DNA of 64,000 nt from an uncultured Steroidobacter sp. (lineage in GTDB: Bacteria; Pseudomonadota; Gammaproteobacteria; Steroidobacterales; Steroidobacteraceae): positions 1-64,000 of the forward strand of contig CALLKK010000017.1 of NCBI GenBank assembly GCA_938008435.1, read 5' to 3'. The notes beneath the pieces were generated by a model. The model saw only the letters and a program-made list of their open reading frames with translations. It had not been told where the DNA came from and did no database searches. Positions 21,060-27,340 of the stretch are shown piece after piece (within the stretch, counting starts at the first letter, position 1; every line of letters starts with the position of its first letter). The position numbers and the translations under genes were made by a program.

Positions 21060-21461
21060 TTAGTCGAGCGAAGGCAGTTCCGCGTACTGCGGCAGATCGT
21101 CGTGAATCTCGAACCAGTTCGCTTTCGAGCCGACGAAGATGTGGGCCTGCGGCCCCTTCGTGAGCGGCGATTCCAGGGTACCGAGCCGCACGCGCACGGT
21201 CTCCGGCAGCGCATCGCGCCGGCTGATGATCGGCGAACCGCAGTTGCCGCAGAAGACGCGATGCACACCGTTCACGCTGAAGCTTTTCAGCGCTTCTTCG
21301 CCCTGCAACACGACAAACTCTTTCGTCGCGACGAGCGCGCTTGCGGCGAAAGCAGAACCGCTCGCCTTGCGGCAGCGGCTGCAATGGCAGAAGAACGCCG
21401 GCCCGAGCTCGCCGCGCACCTCATACTTCACCGAACCGCACAAGCAGCCACCTTGGTACAT
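21060..21461 (-). CDS. GFA / CENP-V family zinc-binding protein
   Basis: A 133-residue protein of the glutathione-dependent formaldehyde-activating enzyme (GFA) fold. It has the full zinc cysteine set: GGCLCGSVKY near residue 4, FFCHCSRCRKASGSAF near residue 26 and FCGNCGSPI near residue 75. Family members bind two zinc ions; some add glutathione to formaldehyde, most have no proven activity. The ATG at 21461 is chosen because GGGAGGG stands just upstream and the family begins at MYxGGCLC. It is followed by DUF3465 after 10 bp, so translation is probably linked. Confidence 0.92.
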   Translation of the reverse strand: MYQGGCLCGSVKYEVRGELGPAFFCHCSRCRKASGSAFAASALVATKEFVVLQGEEALKSFSVNGVHRVFCGNCGSPIISRRDALPETVRVRLGTLESPLTKGPQAHIFVGSKANWFEIHDDLPQYAELPSLD

Positions 21462-21621
21462 AAACCCTCCCAGAGGAGAAGACAGACAGCAGCAGACAGT
21501 CGACCTCGCGCGACGCGCTCTCACCCCTTGCTGTCGTCCTTCATACGAGCGTCATCCATCCGATAGATAAGGCATTCGCCGTCGCCGATGCGCCCTGGCC
21601 CGACGAACTCGATCGACCGGC

Positions 21622-22137
21622 TCAGCTCTGTGCGCCGAGCAAGCTTTCGTAGACGCGCAGATCCCGCTCAGAGTAGCAACAGAAAATGACTTCTTCGATC
21701 GTAGCCAGCGAGGGTCGCACTTCCTGCACCGTCGCCACGGCGACTTGCGCCGCAAGCTCGATCGGATAGCCGTAGACGCCCGTGCTGATGCAGGGGAATG
21801 CGATCGTGCGAACTCCCACCGATTCAGCAATTTCCAGCGAACGACGATAGCAAGAGGCGAGCAGCTGAGGCTCATCGGCATGCCCGCCACGCCATACCGG
21901 CCCGACGGCGTGAATGACGTATTTCGCGGGCAAGCGGTAACCCTTGGTCAGCTTGGCATCGCCGGTGGCGCACCCATTGAGCTTGCGACACTCCTCCAAC
22001 AGCTCTGGACCCGCCGCCCGATGAATGGCGCCATCGACGCCGCCGCCACCGAGCAGCGAAGAGTTCGCGGCATTGACGATCGCATCCACCTTGAGCGTCG
22101 TGATGTCCGCGCAGATCGCGTTCAAGATTGCAGGCAC
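21622..22137 (-). CDS. Macro-domain O-acetyl-ADP-ribose deacetylase
   Basis: A 171-residue MacroD-type protein that hydrolyses O-acetyl-ADP-ribose and removes ADP-ribose from acidic residues. Signature motifs are IVNAANSSLLGGGGVDGAIH near residue 30, with the catalytic Asn and Asp, and CISTGVYGYPIELAA near residue 120, the phosphate-binding loop. GDAKLTKGYRLPAKYVIHAVGPVW lies between them. The GTG at 22137 is preferred because GGAAGAG precedes it and the domain begins there; an upstream GTG at 22221 would add 28 unrelated residues and run into the preceding gene. It is on the minus strand behind the helix-hairpin-helix gene with a 58-bp gap. Confidence 0.9.
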   Translation of the reverse strand: MPAILNAICADITTLKVDAIVNAANSSLLGGGGVDGAIHRAAGPELLEECRKLNGCATGDAKLTKGYRLPAKYVIHAVGPVWRGGHADEPQLLASCYRRSLEIAESVGVRTIAFPCISTGVYGYPIELAAQVAVATVQEVRPSLATIEEVIFCCYSERDLRVYESLLGAQS

Positions 22138-22195
22138 GACTCTTCCACCAACATCGACGGCATCGACGACAATCCCGTAGCGCCAGAACTGACTG

Positions 22196-22738
22196 CTAAC
22201 GCTTTGCAACGGCACGCGCACGCGTGCTCTTGCGCTTCGCCCGCTTGGATCGGGCCGTGGCGGACTTGCCGACTCCGGCTTTCATCAGTGCGACGACGCC
22301 CTTCGGGATCGGTCGACACGCACAATGTTGAGCATGCGCCTTGTGCCACGCTACTCGCTGTGCCGGCGTCGCATTGGCTGGCATGCGATTCTTCTGATGC
22401 CAGAGTCGGTTGATCGTGCCCATCGTGACTTCCTTTGCACCGTGGTCAGCAGATCGCTTGAAGCGCAGTCCTGCCGCGTGAAGCGCGTCGCGCAAGAGCG
22501 TCAGCGCTCTCGGACCGATGCCATGGAGTCCAGCGAGATCGGCTTCGCGCATCTGCGCAAGCTGCCGCAGGTCGGTGATGCCGGCGGCAAACAATGCGCG
22601 CAAGGCGGGACGCGCCATCCCTGACGGAAAGTTTGCCGCGATCCGATCGGTCGTCTCGTTGGCGCGCCGCCGCAGCGCCGGATTGGTCACCAGATCACAC
22701 CTCGAACGGTTCGATCTAGAAACGCGCACGGTACCCAT
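22196..22738 (-). CDS. Helix-hairpin-helix protein with a C-terminal basic module
   Basis: A 180-residue protein in two parts. Residues about 38-95 form a helix-hairpin-helix domain of the kind found in DNA-binding proteins and in DUF4332-like relatives (RALFAAGITDLRQLAQM, LAGLHGIGPRALTLLRDAL). From residue 106 a second module begins (MGTINRLWHQKNRMPANAT, then AWHKAHAQHCACRPIPKGV), which I recognise as an often stand-alone small conserved protein of unknown function. The last 25 residues are strongly basic (KRAKRKSTRARAVAKR), suiting nucleic-acid contact. The ATG at 22738 has AGGAG ten bases upstream. An internal ATG at the module boundary could allow separate translation. Confidence 0.7.
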   Translation of the reverse strand: MGTVRVSRSNRSRCDLVTNPALRRRANETTDRIAANFPSGMARPALRALFAAGITDLRQLAQMREADLAGLHGIGPRALTLLRDALHAAGLRFKRSADHGAKEVTMGTINRLWHQKNRMPANATPAQRVAWHKAHAQHCACRPIPKGVVALMKAGVGKSATARSKRAKRKSTRARAVAKR

Positions 22739-22855
22739 CGCTGCGAGTCTCCTGCTGCGGCAGATAAAAGGCGCTTCGACTCCGGAGCTGAACGGCGCCC
22801 GTCACATTCTAATGTTCATGTGCCCGGGCATGCGCAACATCGTGCGAGTCGCCGG

Positions 22856-23212
22856 TTACTCACCGATGGCGCCCCACCAGCAGGACTGCAACGCATCCGT
22901 GACGACAGACTCGTCTTGGCTTTCGTAATCCCGGAAGTCCGCGACGACACCGCAGGGCGCATAACGCTCCGAATCCTCGAGAGGACAATCGCCGGTGGCA
23001 AAGTACAGCTGTCCTTCGATGGGCGAATAGGCCGCCTCGCCAAGCCGCTCTTCGAGTTGCGCGCGCGACATGCCCAGGCGCAGCTCCTTGACGGCTTGCG
23101 GCATCGCGTCCTGCGGCCCGCGTACTTCGCAGCCCAACGACTCCGTCTTGACCTGACAGCCCGAGAGCGCCGTTGCGAGCGCGATGAGCGCTGCCGAAGC
23201 AATGAATTTCAT
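22856..23212 (-). CDS. Small cysteine-containing lipoprotein
   Basis: A 118-residue lipoprotein: signal peptide MKFIASAALIALATALSGC with a clean lipobox, so Cys19 is lipidated. The mature part contains four further cysteines (LGCEVRG, GDCPLED, APCGVVA, QSCWWGA) that could form two disulphides. A segment resembling SmpA/BamE-type folds is present (VKELRLGMSRAQLEERLGEA), where a short helix follows a Gly-Met turn. The family is otherwise unknown to me. It sits alone between the SMR transporter and the helix-hairpin-helix gene on the minus strand. GAGG lies immediately against the ATG, closer than usual, so translation may be weak. Confidence 0.7.
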   Translation of the reverse strand: MKFIASAALIALATALSGCQVKTESLGCEVRGPQDAMPQAVKELRLGMSRAQLEERLGEAAYSPIEGQLYFATGDCPLEDSERYAPCGVVADFRDYESQDESVVTDALQSCWWGAIGE

Positions 23213-23341
23213 CCTCTTGCAGCCTCTCGAGGCAGAGTCGCACCGCGGGCGCTGCGGCCGAAACGCGCCACGGCGGGAACCCGCTGCGAGCTCCGTCGTA
23301 CCGCCGACCCTCTTGCGCGCACCTCGTTGGCGACGCGCACG

Positions 23342-23686
23342 CTAATGCACGCTCGTCTTGGACAGCAGGTTGAGCACGAACACGCCGACCAAGATCAGCG
23401 TGATGCCCACGACGCCCCACGCATCGAGCTTTTGCCCGAAGATCACCCAGGCAATCGCCGAAACCAGCACGATGCCCATACCCGACCACACGGCATAGGC
23501 CACGCCGACCGCAATGGTCTTCAAGGCCTGAGCAAGCAAGTAGAACGCGATCGAATAGCCGATCACCACCACGATGGACGGCGTCAGCTTCGTGAACCCC
23601 TCGGTTGCCTTCAGCGCCGACGTGGCGATCACTTCCGCCACGATAGCGCCTGCCAGAAATAACCAGCTCTTCATGCCCGCAAGCAT
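23342..23686 (-). CDS. emrE: Small multidrug resistance (EmrE-type) efflux protein
   Basis: A 114-residue, four-helix inner-membrane exporter that swaps protons for cationic drugs or guanidinium-like compounds. It follows EmrE closely over its whole length. The essential membrane Glu is in AGAIVAEVIAT (about residue 18). The other helices include GYSIAFYLLAQALKTI, GVAYAVWSGMGIVLVS and GVVGITLILVGVFVLNLLS, and the protein ends with a short SKTSVH tail. An ATG at 23674 (residue 5) is an alternative start. It lies alone, downstream of a degenerate methyltransferase remnant, and no guanidine riboswitch was seen upstream. Confidence 0.92.
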   Translation of the reverse strand: MLAGMKSWLFLAGAIVAEVIATSALKATEGFTKLTPSIVVVIGYSIAFYLLAQALKTIAVGVAYAVWSGMGIVLVSAIAWVIFGQKLDAWGVVGITLILVGVFVLNLLSKTSVH

Positions 23687-23689
23687 ACC

Positions 23690-24003
23690 TGCTTTGCAAT
23701 ATGCATGTGGGCGTACAGCATCGCTACGACAACACCGCCGAGCTCACGTGCGCACGCCTCGATGCGTGCACGCGCACGCGCCGCCGCAGCGCCCCGATGA
23801 AACAATCCGATCCTTACTGCCAAGATTTTGTCGTAACGCTCGTATCCAGGATCGAACGTCAATGCATCGGCGACGAGGAACTGCGCGCGGCCGAACGCGA
23901 CGTGCTGCTCGTACGCGCCATAGCGGCCCAGATCATTTTTCTCGAACCCTCGATCGAGGCATGGCGACCCCGCTCGCTGATGAACGTGCGCGATCGTGGC
24001 CTC
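23690..24003 (-). pseudogene. Remnant of a class I SAM-dependent methyltransferase
   Basis: An open stretch on the minus strand lacks a proper start and is cut off upstream by TAG at 24004-24006. Its middle translates as GRAQFLVADALTFDPG followed by YERYDKILAVRIGLFHRG. This matches the strand-4/strand-5 region of class I methyltransferases (acidic VAD, then FDKI-x-AVRVGLFHR). Sequence before it (an IEGSRKMIW segment resembling the GIDRSxKMI motif) lies in a different frame, and the C-terminal third is missing. I read this as a frameshifted, truncated gene decaying between DUF1801 and the SMR gene. The assignment rests on motif recognition only. Confidence 0.45.
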
Positions 24004-24146
24004 CTAAGCCAACGAAGTGCCGTTCGAGGCTCTGGCATCGGATCCTCCAGGCTCGCCTGAGTCCGACGCCGTTGCGCACCAGGAGCTGAGCACTCTCGCC
24101 GACAGTGCCGCTCAGGGCGCCATCGCGCCACGTGAGCGGCCTGCAG

Positions 24147-24524
24147 TCATCGCCACGTCGCTCCCTCTTCGACGACAGCCTTCACGCGATAATTCGCGAT
24201 CTTGCGAATGAGGGCCACCGGCAGCGCTTCGTCGAGCGGAAACTGAATCGTGGCGTTCGAAGTCTTGTAGCCTGCGAGCTCCTTCGCGAAGGCGCGAACC
24301 GCCGCGGGCGTCGGATACAGACTCACGTGATTCTTGTGTGCGGCGTACATGAACAGAATCGTGTCGTACGACAGAGCCGGCGAGCCCCATTTCAAGCTTT
24401 CATTGGCGCCGGGTGCCGCCTCGCGCAGACATTTGCGCATCTCGCGCAGCCGCTTCTGCGCGGTCGGAGGCGTGTCGGCTATGTATTCATCGACGCTCTT
24501 CGGCCGGGTCCCCGCTCGCATCAT
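24147..24524 (-). CDS. DUF1801 (YdhG/Fra-like) small protein
   Basis: A 125-residue cytosolic protein of the DUF1801 family, which includes YdhG and frataxin-like iron chaperones. Motifs are SVDEYIADTPPTAQKRLREMRKxL at the N-terminus, ESLKWGSPALSYDTILFMYAAHKNHVSLYP in the middle and ATIQFPLDEALPVALIRKIANYRV near the end. The aromatic and basic positions match the family. GGGGGAG stands just ahead of the ATG pair at 24524. Its stop codon overlaps an ATG (ATGA) that opens a frame of only 12 codons leading towards the methyltransferase remnant, which suggests the two genes were once translationally coupled. Confidence 0.88.
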   Translation of the reverse strand: MMRAGTRPKSVDEYIADTPPTAQKRLREMRKCLREAAPGANESLKWGSPALSYDTILFMYAAHKNHVSLYPTPAAVRAFAKELAGYKTSNATIQFPLDEALPVALIRKIANYRVKAVVEEGATWR

Positions 24525-24686
24525 GGCTCCCCCTTGCTGTTCTCCGCCGCGACAGGTGGCGGGTCGTTCGCCAATGATGACTCAACGGACCCCGCCCCGC
24601 TACTGTTCGGAGAATCAAGCGTCGAACACGAGAGCGACGTTCAGAGCATCGAGACGCTTCGGCAGTTTGCGTCTGAGCCGAACGCG

Positions 24687-24953
24687 CTAGAGGCGACCTT
24701 TCCGTTCTGGCGACCTACTGCGACTCACGCAGCGCTGTCCGCGGCGCCGTCGCCAGAAATTCACGCCAGTGAATACGCCGGCGGTAATCACGCTCAACAC
24801 TGCGCCGTGTACGGCTGCGTGCGACGCCGCTCGGCCCTTGAGCAACTGCGCAGCGGCGATGACGACGAACGCACCGATCAGCACGGCGAAGAATTGCTTC
24901 ACCCAAAACACCGGGCCCACGCCTCTTCCTCGCACCATCGTGTCCTTATTCAT
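24687..24953 (-). CDS. Small two-helix membrane protein
   Basis: An 88-residue protein with two predicted membrane helices (WVKQFFAVLIGAFVVIAAAQLL, about 17-38, and AVHGAVLSVITAGVFTGVNFW, about 47-67) and a basic cytosolic tail rich in Arg. No family is recognised. It begins only two bases after the stop codon of the broken acetyltransferase, so it was probably the downstream partner in that unit. An ATG at 24938 with AAGGA nearby is a good alternative start and would shorten it by five residues. Confidence 0.55.
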   Translation of the reverse strand: MNKDTMVRGRGVGPVFWVKQFFAVLIGAFVVIAAAQLLKGRAASHAAVHGAVLSVITAGVFTGVNFWRRRRGQRCVSRSRSPERKGRL

Positions 24954-24955
24954 AT

Positions 24956-25492
24956 TTAGGGCAGCGAAATCCTGCCCGGCCGTCTCGCCATCGCGACCCG
25001 CTTCTTCGGATCCGGCAGCACTGCACGCTGTTCGTCGAGAATCGCTCGCAACTCCGGTCCACAGTCATTGTCCCGCATGACCACGAACCCATGACGCTCG
25101 TAGAACGGCCCGTTCCAGGGCAGATGCGCATAGGTCGTCAGCCACAACACGCGCGTGCCGCTCCACGAGATCGCGCACTCCAGCAGCGCTCATCCGACGC
25201 CACGACGCATCTGGCTGCAGCGCACGGAGATCTGATCGAGATAGGGCTCGCCATCGACCAAGCGCAACGTGGCGAACCCGATCGGTTCGTCCCCTTCATC
25301 GACCGCAACATGCGCAAGCCCGCACCGAATCGCCTCGCCCCAACGCATCGCTTCCGCGACAACGAAAGGATGGTGCCGCTCGAACGCCAACACTAGCCCC
25401 GCCTCTGCAAAGAGCTTGCTCGCATCGTCATCGATGTCGAGGAGCTCCTCCAACTCATCCTGATATGCCCGACGAATACGGAACGATGCCAA
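24956..25492 (-). pseudogene. GNAT acetyltransferase interrupted by an in-frame TGA
   Basis: Read through, the frame encodes a complete GNAT-type N-acetyltransferase of about 178 residues. The N-terminal half is RIRRAYQDELEELLDID, then GFATLRLVDGEPYLDQISVRC, up to the acetyl-CoA loop MRRGVG. A TGA at 25190-25192 stops it exactly inside that loop. The same frame continues as ALLECAISWSGTRVLWLTTY, then PWNGPFYERHGFVV, the usual C-terminal half. The position normally holds a basic residue after RxxGxG, so a CGA-to-TGA change explains it. The start (TTG at 25492) is weak. Either the gene is dead, TGA is read through, or the base is a sequencing error. Confidence 0.75.
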
Positions 25493-25530
25493 CTATCAGC
25501 CCCCATCCAATAACACCGCTTACGCAGCCC

Positions 25531-25905
25531 TCAGCGAACGGGACCCGTGATCACGATCGTGTTCCCCTCGCTATCGCGAAACTGCGCGAAACGCTGCCCA
25601 GGCTGCCACGAGGCCTCGCTGGGCGCGCTCACGAAATTGACGTCGCGATCCATCAATTGCCGATAGGTGGCATCGACATCGTCTGCGACGAACACCAGCC
25701 GCGGCCCGTCGCTCGCTGCACCTTCGCGTCGCCGCGACAGGAGAATTCGCGTTTGCGCACCAGGCAGCTCGAGCTCGATCCAGCGCCAATTGTCTTGATA
25801 CGGGGCGTCCTGGATGATTTCAAAGCCCAGCTTTTCTACATAGAACGCGACCGCACGGTCCTGATCTGCCACAGGCAGCTCGACGAACTTTACGTACTTC
25901 AGCAT
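25531..25905 (-). CDS. VOC-family (glyoxalase/bleomycin-resistance-like) protein
   Basis: A 124-residue single vicinal-oxygen-chelate module. The paired beta-alpha-beta-beta-beta units are visible: MLKYVKFVELPVADQDRAVAFYVEKLGFE and WRWIELELPGAQTRILLS in the first half, and PRLVFVADDVDATYRQLMDRD and RFAQFRDSEGNTIVITGP in the second. The closing Glu-Gly-Asn-x-I strand is typical. Members act as metal-dependent lyases, dioxygenases or binding proteins; the substrate is not predictable. The ATG at 25905 is preferred over an upstream TTG because the domain begins there. DUF1080 ends 30 bp upstream on the same strand, so the gene may be the last of that unit. Confidence 0.9.
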   Translation of the reverse strand: MLKYVKFVELPVADQDRAVAFYVEKLGFEIIQDAPYQDNWRWIELELPGAQTRILLSRRREGAASDGPRLVFVADDVDATYRQLMDRDVNFVSAPSEASWQPGQRFAQFRDSEGNTIVITGPVR

Positions 25906-25935
25906 GGCGTTCTCATCTCTCAATCGACCGACCTG

Positions 25936-27339
25936 TTACAGCGTTCGAATCTTCATGCTGCGAAAGCGCACTTCCCGGCCGCCATCCTGCAGCAGGATGC
26001 GGCCGCTCGATCGCTCTGCGATGTTGGCGAGGTCGCGTAATGCGCTCGCTGCCACTGCCCGCCGGAATTCCGGCGAGCCGCGCACGTATTCGAGCACCTT
26101 TACGCCGTTCAACCAGTGCTCCACGCGGTTGTCTAGATGCACGACGATGCGTGCGTGCTGCCACTCGCCGACCTTCGGCGCAATCCCGAGATTGCGCAAG
26201 AGTGGCGCACGCGGCAGCACCCCGAAGAGCGACGCGAGCGATTGCGGCGTCGCGGCCTCGATATCGTTGCCGTCGTCGTGCAGTTGATACTCCAGTCCGA
26301 AAAATGGTGCTGCGTCAGCCGGAACGAGATAGCCGACGCCGCTGTCGGCGCCGAAAGAAAGCTTGAATTCGAGCTGTAACTCGAACGCGGCATACTCGGT
26401 TTGCGTCACGATGTGCTCGCCATTGCCGCCAGCCGACAGCACGAGCTCGCCGTTGTCTACTTGCCAACGCTGTGCCGGAACCGGCGTGCCGCCCCGCCCC
26501 TGCCAACCCGTCGTCGTACGTCCGTCGAACAGCAGGCGCCAACCTTGTTGGCGTTCCGCGTCGCTCAGATGATTCGGCAGCAAGTTGCGCACGAAGATCG
26601 GCGCATCGGGCGGCGACAAATCCTTTGACTCACGAAGGCGAAGATTCCGCCAGAACGTGCGGCGACCTTCTTCCTGCGCGCTGTCGATGCTGTGGATTTG
26701 CAGTGCGATGAAGCCTTCCCGCGCGGCATCGTCGATCACGTGCGCGACGGGCACGCCGTTGATCCAAGTACGAATTGTCGTGCCGATCGCTTCGACCCGC
26801 AGCCGATTCCATTCGCCTAGCTTGTATAGCCCGCGCGCGGCCGGATTCAGCGTCGTCGGATACAACCAGCCGCGGCGGTGCTCATCGTAGATTCCGCCGG
26901 TCCAATCACGTGCCGACGGATCGATTTCGACTTGATAACCGAAGACGCGGCCGCCGTTGTACTCGGGATCGACGGCACTGCGAAACTGAATGCCGCTATT
27001 GGACGGTCCGCCTTCTTGTTTCACCTCGACTTCGAGCACGAAGTCGCGATAGGTCGCATTCGTCGCCAGAAAGCTGTTGGGCGAGCCGAGCCGCGTCGTG
27101 CCGACGATCGCACCATCCACCACTTCGTACGACGCGGTGCCGTTGACCTGAGTCCAGCCGTTCAGCGTCTTACCGTCGAACAGCGAGATCCATCCCGCCT
27201 CGCCTTGCGCTGCCGCCGCCATGCCATCTGCAAACAAGAGCACGGCCCCCAAGAGAACGCCGTAGCGCCGGCCGAAAGTGGGCCGTTTTGAGTGCCACCG
27301 CTCATGATCGCCGTACATCATCTGATCGCCGTACATCAT
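25936..27339 (-). CDS. Exported double-DUF1080 (3-keto-disaccharide hydrolase-like) protein
   Basis: A 467-residue secreted protein with two DUF1080 jelly-roll domains. The first (about 45-240) begins GWISLFDGKTLNGW and contains YRDFVLEVEVKQEGGPSNSGIQFR. The second (about 260-465) begins GWRLLFDGRTTTGW and contains FELQLEFKLSFGADSGVGY. DUF1080 proteins bind or cleave 3-keto-glycosides and related sugars in the periplasm. The signal peptide (VLLGAVLLFADGMAAAAQ) is preceded by a basic region. The ATG at 27339 overlaps the TGA of the upstream dehydrogenase (ATGA), so translation is coupled. The first 36 bases are an exact 18-bp tandem duplication that repeats the start. The two domains are divergent from each other. 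Confidence 0.88.
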   Translation of the reverse strand: MMYGDQMMYGDHERWHSKRPTFGRRYGVLLGAVLLFADGMAAAAQGEAGWISLFDGKTLNGWTQVNGTASYEVVDGAIVGTTRLGSPNSFLATNATYRDFVLEVEVKQEGGPSNSGIQFRSAVDPEYNGGRVFGYQVEIDPSARDWTGGIYDEHRRGWLYPTTLNPAARGLYKLGEWNRLRVEAIGTTIRTWINGVPVAHVIDDAAREGFIALQIHSIDSAQEEGRRTFWRNLRLRESKDLSPPDAPIFVRNLLPNHLSDAERQQGWRLLFDGRTTTGWQGRGGTPVPAQRWQVDNGELVLSAGGNGEHIVTQTEYAAFELQLEFKLSFGADSGVGYLVPADAAPFFGLEYQLHDDGNDIEAATPQSLASLFGVLPRAPLLRNLGIAPKVGEWQHARIVVHLDNRVEHWLNGVKVLEYVRGSPEFRRAVAASALRDLANIAERSSGRILLQDGGREVRFRSMKIRTL

Positions 27340-27340
27340 C
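27305..27340 (-). repeat. 18-bp tandem duplication over a start/stop junction
   Basis: TGATCGCCGTACATCATC (plus strand) occurs twice in a row at 27305-27322 and 27323-27340. The outer copy contains the overlapping stop of the dehydrogenase and the first ATG of the DUF1080 gene; the inner copy supplies a second ATGATG in the same frame. Confidence 0.95.
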
